A DNA stretch of 64,000 bases from an uncultured Chitinophaga sp. Its GTDB lineage: Bacteria; Bacteroidota; Bacteroidia; Cytophagales; Cyclobacteriaceae. The translations under genes were made by a program, and so were the position numbers. Where the stretch lies: assembly GCA_902168205.1 (NCBI GenBank), contig CABHOK010000004.1:1-64000 (forward strand), in the 5' to 3' direction. Positions 25,168 through 32,899 of the stretch are shown here, in pieces (the first letter of the stretch is position 1; every line of letters begins with the position of its first letter). The notes beneath the pieces were generated by a model. The model made no database searches, was not told the origin of the DNA, and was given only the letters and a program-made list of their open reading frames with translations.

Positions 25168-25593
25168 ATGGCGGGAAAATTTGAAGATAAGGTTAATGTT
25201 GATGAAGTCCGCATCCAGCTTGAAACTGAGGCACAACGCAACAAAGAACTTGAGCGCTTAAACACACAGTTGAAAGCGCAGAAGCAAATGCTTTACAAAA
25301 TCATACAGGAATTGTATGAGAAGGAAAAGGAGAACCTGCTGAAGTCTGAAGAGTTGGTTGCGCAGAAGGAAGAGATCGAGTTGCAGAATCAGAAGTTGCT
25401 GGAGTACGCGTTTTATAATGCTCATAAAGTAAGAGGTCCGTTGGCGCGTATACTCGGACTGGTATATCTGCTGAAGCGCGAAGCCGACAACATTGGTTTT
25501 GTGGACAAGGATCGATACCTCGAAAAATTATCAGAGAGCGCGAATGAGCTGGATATAGCGGTGAGAGAGATGTCGCATTTCCTGGATGAGTAA
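25168..25593 (+). CDS. Orphan histidine-kinase dimerisation (DHp-like) domain protein
   Basis: The 141-residue product has a long coiled coil (residues 10-90, heptads such as LETEAQRNKELERLNTQLKA) followed by FYNAHKVRGPLARILGLVYL and a second helix (YLEKLSESANELDIAVREMS). The H-x-x-R-x-P-L-A-R-I-x-G box is the DHp phospho-acceptor motif of histidine kinases, but no ATP-binding domain follows. It is therefore either a phosphotransfer relay protein or a remnant that needs another kinase. The single-domain receiver at 8174 would be a fitting partner. The protein ends cleanly at MSHFLDE, so it does not look like a truncation. Confidence 0.75.
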   Translation: MAGKFEDKVNVDEVRIQLETEAQRNKELERLNTQLKAQKQMLYKIIQELYEKEKENLLKSEELVAQKEEIELQNQKLLEYAFYNAHKVRGPLARILGLVYLLKREADNIGFVDKDRYLEKLSESANELDIAVREMSHFLDE

Positions 25594-25639
25594 TGATTTA
25601 TATACAGAGTTGTAATTATGATATCTAAATTTTAAGAGA

Positions 25640-26038
25640 ATGACGGACGTTACCTTGTTTTATGAGAAGGAGCATGCCTGGATTGGTTATAATGTTACCG
25701 GGCATTTTGTAATGGTGACCTGGACTACATCGCCAATATCAGACGAGTATCGGGATACTCTGGAGATGTTGATCGAAGCGATGAAGCAATTCAAAACAGG
25801 GAAGCTTGTTGTTGATAACAGAAAGGCAGGAGCACTCCTTCCGGCTGATCAGGAGTGGACTTTCAAAGATTGGCATGCCCGTGCACTTGCCGCGGGACAT
25901 ACACACGTTGCTATTATTCAGTCGCCCGATATATTCTCCCAAATATCTGCCGTAGATGTTATGGGCCATGTTACAATCCCGACAACTTTCTTTGATAATG
26001 CAGAGGATGCTGTTATGTGGATAGCGGATTTTCGTTAG
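25640..26038 (+). CDS. Hypothetical protein, STAS/SpoIIAA-like fold possible
   Basis: The 132-residue product has an alternating strand-helix pattern: GYNVTGHFVMVTWTTSPI, YRDTLEMLIEAMKQFKTG, KLVVDNRKAG, FKDWHARALAAGHTHVAII, then FFDNAEDAVMWIADF. This resembles the STAS-like proteins of Bacteroidota that carry a KLVVD strand and a helix after it. I assign no function. It lies 46 bases after the orphan DHp gene, so the two probably form an operon, and a signalling role would fit. Confidence 0.6.
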   Translation: MTDVTLFYEKEHAWIGYNVTGHFVMVTWTTSPISDEYRDTLEMLIEAMKQFKTGKLVVDNRKAGALLPADQEWTFKDWHARALAAGHTHVAIIQSPDIFSQISAVDVMGHVTIPTTFFDNAEDAVMWIADFR

Positions 26039-26194
26039 TGTCCAAGTTATATAGTCATTCGACTAATTTTCTATTATGTCGATTTATTCTTCGCAGTGGT
26101 ATCAGAAAAGATGCATTGGCTTGCATATATAGCAATTTGATTGCCGTTGCTGCGTTGGCTGTAAGCACTGAATATAGTTAAGTCATTATAGAAT

Positions 26195-26683
26195 ATGTCG
26201 CGGCAAATACAGATATGCACTACACCCAAAGACGACTTACGCTTTGTAGAGTATCTTCATAATAACTTTGATTGTGCTCTCTTTCAAAGTTTTGCTACAA
26301 CAGAAGAAGCTGTATGGATAGAAGGCCTCGAAGATTTACAAGACCCCTATGATACTATCAAAGTATGGAATCGTGATTTTCCCTGGAAGCCAGTTTACAA
26401 TAAAACCTCACGCGATCAATTGGTATATGTCAGCAATACCGCACGCGCGCCCGTCATCATGCTGGAGCGAACCAACTGGCAAACGTATCAACACGGAAAA
26501 ATATATTGGAGCAAAGAGATTTCGGAACCTCCGGAGTATCACATTGCATACTTTGAAAAGTTCTATAACAAAGTGGCGCAATGGTTTCAGAAAAATGCTT
26601 TCGGTAAAGTAAAACAGAACGATGTAAACGTTTATTATATGCCGGATGCGTGGAAGCGACATATGATACAGGTCGATGCCTGA
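26195..26683 (+). CDS. Hypothetical protein, unknown
   Basis: I do not recognise this 162-residue soluble protein. It starts SRQIQICTTPKDDLRFVEYL and has a phage-like mix of strands and aromatic residues (VWNRDFPWKPVYNKTSRDQ, YWSKEISEPPEYHIAYFEKF, WFQKNAFGKVKQNDVNVYYM). There are no membrane segments or signal. It begins ATG 156 bases after the STAS-like gene and ends against the convergent deacetylase gene. Codon use is like its neighbours. Confidence 0.6.
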   Translation: MSRQIQICTTPKDDLRFVEYLHNNFDCALFQSFATTEEAVWIEGLEDLQDPYDTIKVWNRDFPWKPVYNKTSRDQLVYVSNTARAPVIMLERTNWQTYQHGKIYWSKEISEPPEYHIAYFEKFYNKVAQWFQKNAFGKVKQNDVNVYYMPDAWKRHMIQVDA

Positions 26684-26718
26684 ATAACCAGTCTCGTTAT
26701 GCTTCTTTGTATTGCCGG

Positions 26719-27501
26719 CTATACCTCTCTGGAATTGATAAAGTCCGATATAGTGCTGAAGGTATATCCCTGCTCCTTCATCCAATGAATCCAGGTTTTA
26801 AAGCGATTAATCATTTGCTCTGCAGAATTCTTTGAGACAAATTTAGGCAGGCCATAATCAGGGAGTGTAAGATCTGTAAATTCCCATGGGTGAAAATAAA
26901 TATTCAGATAGCCGTCCTGGTTGATCGTACGAGCACAGGCAGCCTTATATATCCACAATGGGAAGTTATGAAACGAAAGCCAGAACAACGGTATGCGAAC
27001 TATAGGTGTTGCTGAAGCCGGTAGTTGAACAAGTGAATCTGTTTTAAAGATAGTTCGCGGTTTGAAGAAGTTGTTATACCGCCCCGGCAAATAGACTGGG
27101 TTGAGTGAAGTGTTGTATATATATCCTGCGTTTTCTATCGCAGCATCGTCAACAGGCATCATACGTGCCATGCGAAATCCGTTGATCGATTTTCCGGATA
27201 ACTTTTCAAGTTCCGATTTTGATTCAGCGAGATGTTTATTTTCAAAGGCGGAATGAAAATAGCCGTGTGAAGCAAGTTCATGACCCTCCTGCATAATGCG
27301 TTGAATCAAATCTTTCGCATTTGTGGCAAACACCACCGTGCTGAAGAATGTTGCCGGAACCTGGTTTTCTTGTAAAATATCCAGGATGATTTTTGTGCCC
27401 TTCGATGAGACACTGATCTGATCGTGGAACGATATAGACTTGCCATACTCCAGGGGCATGTCAAATTCTTCTATATCAAAAGAGAGAAGAACTTTTTTCA
27501 T
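26719..27501 (-). CDS. Polysaccharide deacetylase (NodB-like), glycan operon
   Basis: The 260-residue product has the NodB homology fold: LLSFDIEEFD with the catalytic-base Asp, PATFFSTVVFAT, the metal motif ELASHGYFHSAF (H-x-x-x-H) and GFRMARMMPVDDAAIENAGY in the R-x-x-R position. The C-terminal part includes YLNIYFHPWEFTDL, with the second catalytic His. These enzymes remove N-acetyl groups from sugar polymers. It overlaps the GT2 gene by four bases and belongs with the two genes upstream in one envelope-glycan operon. The substrate is unknown. Confidence 0.88.
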   Translation of the reverse strand: MKKVLLSFDIEEFDMPLEYGKSISFHDQISVSSKGTKIILDILQENQVPATFFSTVVFATNAKDLIQRIMQEGHELASHGYFHSAFENKHLAESKSELEKLSGKSINGFRMARMMPVDDAAIENAGYIYNTSLNPVYLPGRYNNFFKPRTIFKTDSLVQLPASATPIVRIPLFWLSFHNFPLWIYKAACARTINQDGYLNIYFHPWEFTDLTLPDYGLPKFVSKNSAEQMINRFKTWIHWMKEQGYTFSTISDFINSREV

Positions 27502-28472
27502 CGGGCTATACGTTCACGTTCATTGATGTTTGGGCTGCTATAGTTAGTTTCACGAATGAAATATAGCGGCCGCTGCTTCGATTGTATTACCAGTTTGCTG
27601 ATGTATAGCCCTATAATTCCCATCATGAGCAATTGCAGGCTGCCGAAGAAAATAACCGAGATCATGAGCGAAGTCCAGCCTGAAACAACTCTTCCAATCA
27701 GAAAGCTTATCAAAGCATACGGCACCAGAATCAGTGAGATCAGAAAGAGTATCATACCCAGCGATGCAATCATCTGTAATGGCTTTACGCTAAAGGAAGT
27801 GATTCCGCGCAACGCAAATGAAATCATCTTCTTTAAATTATATTTGCTGTCACCGGAGAAGCGTTCGCGCGGTGAATAGTCAATTGCCACCTGGCGGAAT
27901 CCTGCCCATTTAATAAGACCGCGAATAAAAAACTCACTTTCATTCAGGTGGGAGAAAGCATTTAAAACATTTCGGTTCATCAACCGAAAATCGGCTGTCC
28001 CGTTTTCAAGCTGCAGGTCTGACAATCTGTTTAGAATAGTATAAAACATCGATGATGTCTTCCGCTTTAGCCATGGAAGATTTTTGTCCTCCATTCTGCG
28101 GGTATATACTACATCAAATCCTTCTTCCCATTTAGCGACCAAACTTTTTATGACTTCCGGTGGATGCTGAAGGTCGCAATCCATAGAAATGGCACAATCA
28201 CCGTTAGACAGATCGAGCCCGGCCTTGAGTGCATATTGGTGACCGAAGTTTCGCGACAGTTCAATATAGTATACGTGGCTGTTTGCCTCTGCCAATTGTT
28301 TGATAATAGACAGCGACTGATCACGGCTTCCGTCATCTACGAAAATAAACTCGTATGCATACGGTAGCCCAGATAATACCGATGTGAGCTCTATAAAAAG
28401 AGCCTGTATATTGGAAGCCTCATTGTATACCGGTATTACAATGGAAATTTTTTTATTCGCCTTAGCCTGCAT
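27498..28472 (-). CDS. Glycosyltransferase family 2, polyprenyl-phosphate type (DPM/ArnC-like)
   Basis: The 324-residue product has a GT-A domain (VIPVYNEASNIQALFIEL, FIFVDDGSRDQSL, AISMDCDLQHPPEVI with DxD, then ENGTADFRLMNRNVL) followed by two C-terminal membrane helices (IASLGMILFLISLILVPYAL and SLQLLMMGIIGLYISKLV). This is the layout of undecaprenyl-phosphate sugar transferases such as ArnC/GtrB. It likely makes a lipid-linked sugar for the ArnT-like enzyme encoded upstream. ATGA overlap with the deacetylase downstream; 35 bases to the gene upstream. Confidence 0.9.
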   Translation of the reverse strand: MQAKANKKISIVIPVYNEASNIQALFIELTSVLSGLPYAYEFIFVDDGSRDQSLSIIKQLAEANSHVYYIELSRNFGHQYALKAGLDLSNGDCAISMDCDLQHPPEVIKSLVAKWEEGFDVVYTRRMEDKNLPWLKRKTSSMFYTILNRLSDLQLENGTADFRLMNRNVLNAFSHLNESEFFIRGLIKWAGFRQVAIDYSPRERFSGDSKYNLKKMISFALRGITSFSVKPLQMIASLGMILFLISLILVPYALISFLIGRVVSGWTSLMISVIFFGSLQLLMMGIIGLYISKLVIQSKQRPLYFIRETNYSSPNINERERIAR

Positions 28473-28507
28473 TTGAAGGTAGAGTTAATGCTACCCGATC
28501 TATACTA

Positions 28508-29929
28508 TCAACGATCGGTTAACGCATAAATTTTAAAATATTCTGATTCATGCACTTTAGGGAGTGCAAGGTTCATGTCACCGTAAAGCTTGCGCACGAT
28601 CACTATATATTTGCAACCCTTATTCTTGATCTCAGCCAGGTTGTTGGTGTCTGCCAGAAATTCATTTGTTAGCGACCATCCGCGCCTGTGGGCAAAGTAC
28701 ATTCCGGTAGGATTGTCGAACGGACCGTTTACAGCAATCAGGTCGTTACGGTTGGAAACTCCATCCATAATTACCTCCAGGTCGGCCAGCGCTTTGTAGG
28801 GTTGGCGTATTCTGAAATCATACATTCTGGCAGCTATACCTTCTATGGAAACGATAATCAGTACAGCGGTAACAATTTTTTTATTCTCAATCAACGAAAG
28901 GCCATACCCTGCTATAAAAGCCATACACGGTACTACGGTTATCACGTAATAGGTGTCTCCAATAATACTGCTTCCTGTTTTAATAATGATGAGTAAATAT
29001 CCTATAAAAGGTAAAAGAAAGGTTGCCAGAACAATCCAGTGTTTTTTGCGAATTACCAGGAAGAGCCCTGCTGCGAAAGCAGCGAACCCGGTATATTTCA
29101 TAGGGGTATCATAGAAACGTTTTGATATAACGTCTATATGTGCCACTACTTGCTTCCAACCATCCACGAACGATGTACCCATAAAGAAATGTCCTGCCAA
29201 ACCATAGGTCTCGTTCAGGTACGGTACCCATACAAAATACCATGCATATATAGCGATCAGTATTATAATGGAGAACGAGATCAATGCTACTTTCCTGGAG
29301 AGCAGATTCTCCTTGTTTAGCACGGGTATAAGTAGAACGGTTAGTATAGTAGCTGCCGAAATTTTGGCGAGGCATCCCAGCAGTCCCAGTACAAAGTAAA
29401 GAAGGAGGTTTCGCCATTTTCCTTTTTCAAAATATTCGAAGGCAAAGTGCAGTGCTATAAAGCAGATCGATATGGCAAATACATCGGGTATATTTTTGCG
29501 TGAGTACGAAAACCAGAACGATACCATTAAAAGAATGGCTGCGTTAAATGCAGCAGATTCCCCGAAGTATTTTCGAATGAGCCGGTGGAAGAAGAACACG
29601 CCAATGGACGAGAAAATGAGCACGATAATTCTTCCGTACCAGTGCTCGTATCCAAATACAAGCGATACCAGGTAAACGGAGTAGTTCAGAAGCGGGAATT
29701 CACATCCTACAATGCCTGTTTTTTCTCCGCCTAAATCTACCGCAGGGTAAAAAATATTCGGATCGCGTTCATAAAAATTCCGAGCTATCATTAAGCCATC
29801 GGTCTGGCGCCAGTTATGACCAACTTCCAGCGGGGGAAATGTTATCCCATATAATCGTACGATAAAAAAAAGTATAATCCAGAATCTGATGTCCTTGAAA
29901 TACTGAGCCGCCCCTGATGTGAAGTTCAT
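28508..29929 (-). CDS. ArnT/PMT-like membrane glycosyltransferase
   Basis: The 473-residue integral membrane protein has about ten helices and the GT-C signature in the first periplasmic loop: FPPLEVGHNWRQTDGLMIAR and GCEFPLLNYSVYLVSLVF. Such enzymes take sugar from a polyprenyl-phosphate donor and add it to lipid A, protein or glycan on the outer face of the inner membrane. With the GT2 donor-maker and the deacetylase it forms a three-step envelope modification cassette. The acceptor is unknown. A soluble C-terminal part (DLEVIMDGVSNRNDLIAVNG) follows the membrane region. Confidence 0.85.
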   Translation of the reverse strand: MNFTSGAAQYFKDIRFWIILFFIVRLYGITFPPLEVGHNWRQTDGLMIARNFYERDPNIFYPAVDLGGEKTGIVGCEFPLLNYSVYLVSLVFGYEHWYGRIIVLIFSSIGVFFFHRLIRKYFGESAAFNAAILLMVSFWFSYSRKNIPDVFAISICFIALHFAFEYFEKGKWRNLLLYFVLGLLGCLAKISAATILTVLLIPVLNKENLLSRKVALISFSIIILIAIYAWYFVWVPYLNETYGLAGHFFMGTSFVDGWKQVVAHIDVISKRFYDTPMKYTGFAAFAAGLFLVIRKKHWIVLATFLLPFIGYLLIIIKTGSSIIGDTYYVITVVPCMAFIAGYGLSLIENKKIVTAVLIIVSIEGIAARMYDFRIRQPYKALADLEVIMDGVSNRNDLIAVNGPFDNPTGMYFAHRRGWSLTNEFLADTNNLAEIKNKGCKYIVIVRKLYGDMNLALPKVHESEYFKIYALTDR

Positions 29930-30185
29930 TGCCCGTGGGTTGTTAAAAAAGTTTGGTTTATGAGGGTATTTACGCTGCTAATTTAGAAATAATGGCATTC
30001 TGTTGTTAGTACGGCTTTTAGAACCATGTTATCAGGTGTTGGTTGGAATGAGTGTTGATCCTGACAGCGTTAAATTTTTTAGAATTTTTTCAGTCTCTAA
30101 AACCACCTGACATAAGGCTGTCACTGTGCACATATTTCTTTGTATCACTAAACGCAACCATCATAAACATTAAATCCCAAAGAAT

Positions 30186-30701
30186 ATGAACAATGTAGCT
30201 GAACCTCAAGCAAAAGTAAACCCTGTTATTACTGCTGAACAATTGTTGGAACATTGGCAAGGACATCGCAGACTAACACGCAGAGCGATTGAAGTTTACC
30301 CCGAAGACAAGTTTTTCACCTACTCGATTGGCGGTATGAGACCTTTCGCTGATCTTATTATGGAAATGCTGGCCATGCCTGAAGAAGGATTGAAGGGGGC
30401 CATTACCGGAGACTGGGTAAAAGGTGAAGATGTAAATAAGCTTTTTGCGAGAAAGGCTCCTGCTACAAAAGCAGATATACTTCGCCTTTGGGATGAAACC
30501 ACAGAAAAGATCAATGAGCTGTGGCCAAAAATACCGGCACATCGCTTCCAGGAGAATGACATGGCCTTTGGTATGTATGAAGGCCAGATATACTGGACTA
30601 TTCTCTATTTTATTGATAACGAAATACACCATCGCGGACAAGGTTATGTATACCTCCGCTCGCTCGGCATCGAGCCTCCTGCTTTCTGGGAGCGCAACTA
30701 A
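30186..30701 (+). CDS. DinB-family protein
   Basis: The 171-residue product has the DinB/YfiT-like four-helix bundle, with metal-binding His residues in EQLLEHWQGHRRLTRRAIEV and in IDNEIHHRGQGYVYLRSLGI (H-x-x-R-G-Q), the conserved last metal site. Members are metal-dependent bacillithiol- or glutathione-like transferases of unknown substrate. It is monocistronic with a strong terminator. A second DinB gene lies at 34910, with low mutual identity. Confidence 0.88.
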   Translation: MNNVAEPQAKVNPVITAEQLLEHWQGHRRLTRRAIEVYPEDKFFTYSIGGMRPFADLIMEMLAMPEEGLKGAITGDWVKGEDVNKLFARKAPATKADILRLWDETTEKINELWPKIPAHRFQENDMAFGMYEGQIYWTILYFIDNEIHHRGQGYVYLRSLGIEPPAFWERN

Positions 30702-30727
30702 TACGCAATAGTAGCCATAGCGTTGAG

Positions 30728-30762
30728 GCCCTTCTTTTTACAATTAAAAGAAGGGCTTTTTC
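30728..30762 (+). terminator. Rho-independent terminator of the DinB gene
   Basis: An 11-bp stem (GCCCTTCTTTT / AAAAGAAGGGC) with a 7-base loop is followed by TTTTTCGTTTT on the plus strand, 27 bases past the stop codon. Confidence 0.88.
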
Positions 30763-30818
30763 GTTTTAGACTATGACGTTATTGTGTCGTGCTGGCGATA
30801 TATACCTATATTGTATGG

Positions 30819-31097
30819 ATGAATGCTTCCATTGTACAGGCCATTAAATCAAAGCAACGTATTCAGTTTACCTATAATGGCAAAGTGCTCTATGTAGAAC
30901 CCCAATGCTATGGCGTTGGTATGAAAGACACGGAGTTGTTGCGGGTACATCAACTTTCAGGAGGTAGTGAACGAGAACCGCTATTCAATGTCTCCAAGAT
31001 TGAAGACTTGAAATTCATGGATGAATACTTCACCGAGCCCGGCCCGAATTATAAGAAGGGAGACTCTGCCATGAAAATAATTTATTGTGAGCTATAG
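30819..31097 (+). CDS. WYL-like small protein
   Basis: The product (about 92 residues from the ATG at 30819; an earlier start at 30789 is possible) reads NASIVQAIKSKQRIQFTYNG, KVLYVEPQCYGVGMKDTELL, then RVHQLSGGSE and FNVSKIEDLKFMDEYF. The pattern of an I-x-F-x-Y-x-G strand, V-E-P and K-x-x-x-L-x-V/H strands matches the WYL domain used as a ligand sensor in bacterial regulators. No HTH is present, so it would need a partner. It converges with the alcohol dehydrogenase gene. Confidence 0.65.
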   Translation: MNASIVQAIKSKQRIQFTYNGKVLYVEPQCYGVGMKDTELLRVHQLSGGSEREPLFNVSKIEDLKFMDEYFTEPGPNYKKGDSAMKIIYCEL

Positions 31098-31104
31098 GTG
31101 ACAA

Positions 31105-32277
31105 TCAACCGGTGATCGCCAACACTTCTTCCATCTCCTCTTTGTTAAGTATAGCCGGGTTGTTTTTGTTGTCTGATGCTTTGATGATTTTATTAAAGTC
31201 AGACGAAGAAACGCCACCCGTTTTCAGACCGGGAATCTTAAGCTCCTGTGTTAAACGTTCGATGTGCGTGAGCAGCGCATCGATATAGTAGTCGTCAGAT
31301 TTATTGTCAGTGGTAGAGAATAATTTTCCGATGGCAGCATACTTGGCCAGAGCTGCATCGTTACTTTTTTCAGTGCGCAATTTTCGCACGGTAATTTTAT
31401 TCGCAGAAGCCATCAGGGTACTGCAGATTACTCCGTGTGAGATGTTGAAGTATCCTCCAATAGCCGAAGCGAATCCGTGAACCAGACCAAGACCGGCATT
31501 CGCCAGGGTAATTCCGGAAAGATAGGAAGCCAACGCCATGGCTGTACGCGCAGGCAGGTTAGAACCATCTTTGTAAGCCGGTACTAACGAAATGGAAATA
31601 TACTTTAGTCCTTTATAAGCCAACGCGTCTGTGATGGGATTGGCAGCTGTAGAAAGATACGACTCTAACAATTGTGTAAAAGCATCCATACCGCTTGCAG
31701 CCGTTATAGCTGGAGGGCAGCCCAGTGTAAGTTTAGGATCGATGATCGCTATATTCGGAACAAAATTATTATGACGAAGCGATTTCTTGTATCCGGTCTC
31801 TCCAATCTCTGAGAGCACGGCATTCTTTGTGGCTTCACTGCCAGTGCCGGCCGTTGTTGGGATCGCTACAAATGGAATTTTTATTCCGGGATGCGACTTT
31901 GTGCCTACACCTTCCAGGTAATCTTTTACCGATTCGTGTAATGGCAACATAGCAGCAATCGCTTTGCCTGCATCCAGTACACTGCCACCGCCAATCGCCA
32001 CAATAACATGAGGTGGTGTGTGTGCCGCACGGCGAACTGCAGCGTCAACCATGGCCGGTGTAGGTTCCTGGTCAATGACGCATTGCTCAACGGTATAACC
32101 GGCCGCATGTAGCTGCTCTAAAAGTTTGCTGCCTGCTGCAGAAGAAATAAATGAACGCGCTCCGGTAACGAGTAGTATTCTTGAGCCGAATGTCTTTACT
32201 ACTGAAGGGAGCGTTGAAATTTTTTCTGAGCCAAAATATAATTGAGGCGTTGCAGCAAAAGTAAATGCAGAAATCAT
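31105..32277 (-). CDS. Iron-containing alcohol dehydrogenase
   Basis: The 390-residue enzyme has the type III ADH fold: NAD domain with VIVAIGGGSVLDAGKAIAAM, then IPTTAGTGSEATKNAVL, the metal segment NAGLGLVHGFASAIGGYFNI continuing SHG (two metal His), and a helical C-domain. It is intact and of normal length. Its substrate may be a short aldehyde or alcohol. It lies eight bases downstream of the monooxygenase-type gene and is probably co-transcribed with it. Confidence 0.92.
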   Translation of the reverse strand: MISAFTFAATPQLYFGSEKISTLPSVVKTFGSRILLVTGARSFISSAAGSKLLEQLHAAGYTVEQCVIDQEPTPAMVDAAVRRAAHTPPHVIVAIGGGSVLDAGKAIAAMLPLHESVKDYLEGVGTKSHPGIKIPFVAIPTTAGTGSEATKNAVLSEIGETGYKKSLRHNNFVPNIAIIDPKLTLGCPPAITAASGMDAFTQLLESYLSTAANPITDALAYKGLKYISISLVPAYKDGSNLPARTAMALASYLSGITLANAGLGLVHGFASAIGGYFNISHGVICSTLMASANKITVRKLRTEKSNDAALAKYAAIGKLFSTTDNKSDDYYIDALLTHIERLTQELKIPGLKTGGVSSSDFNKIIKASDNKNNPAILNKEEMEEVLAITG

Positions 32278-32285
32278 AGCGCTTT

Positions 32286-32585
32286 TTATTTCGATGCAGG
32301 AAATAAAAGTTTGTGTTTTACACCTTCACGTGGTTTCTCCATCCATGGAGCAACGGTATCGCGCCAGGTAAAATAATGTTGTGTTTCCTTGTGTGCTGCT
32401 ACAGCTTCGGCATGAGCGTATGCTTCATACAGAATAAATTTAGCCGGGTTCTGATCATCCTGCAGGATATCAAAACGAAGATTGCCGGGTTCCTTTACTG
32501 AATTTTCGTGGTTTATTCGTGTAGCTTCAATGAAAGCATCAACAAACTGTGGCTTTACAAACACATGCACAAGGGTTACGATCAT
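32286..32585 (-). CDS. Antibiotic-biosynthesis-monooxygenase (YgiN/LsrG-like) domain protein
   Basis: The 99-residue product is a dimeric alpha+beta-barrel protein of the ABM family: IVTLVHVFVKPQFVDAFIEA, NHENSVKEPGNLRFDILQDD, then KFILYEAYAHAEAVAAHKET and HYFTWRDTVAPWM. Members include quinol monooxygenases and the autoinducer-processing LsrG; all act on small carbonyl or quinol compounds without cofactors. Pairing with the iron-dependent dehydrogenase suggests a short pathway for a small aldehyde or quinone. Confidence 0.9.
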   Translation of the reverse strand: MIVTLVHVFVKPQFVDAFIEATRINHENSVKEPGNLRFDILQDDQNPAKFILYEAYAHAEAVAAHKETQHYFTWRDTVAPWMEKPREGVKHKLLFPASK

Positions 32586-32899
32586 AGTGATTGGTATTTA
32601 TATATCAATTAAACTTTGGACATGCGCAAAAGTAATATACTTTTATAGTAACCATTTGATCTGCTTTGGACTTTTCTGTCCTGAATAGATTTGCAAACGG
32701 AGCCCAAATCGTTTATCGAAACATGATCGTAATGATGTGTAGCGATCCTCGCTTACCAACCCCCTATGCTTTGACAAAAGCAGCCCGGTTTCTTTTGTTC
32801 CTTAATTACCATAGGGTAGCTTCTCTCCTTGCCCATGTAAGATTTTTACTCCGTTACATAAAGCAGAGTCATCAGAAGTTCGGAAACTTGCTTACCTAT
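32586..32899. promoter_or_regulatory. Divergent promoter region
   Basis: This 314-base gap lies between the ABM gene (minus) and the SpoIIE gene (plus). Candidate Bacteroidota -7 boxes (TAnnTTTG) are TACTTTTG on the minus strand at 32627-32634 and TAGATTTG on the plus strand at 32686-32693, the latter with TTTG about 17 bases before it. The plus frame stays open from 32666, but those residues do not resemble a protein start. Confidence 0.35.

Noticed and set aside
32666-32899. N-terminal extension of the SpoIIE phosphatase
   Set aside because: The extra 78 residues have no domain character and contain a candidate promoter; the ATG at 32900 directly precedes a good signal-type helix.
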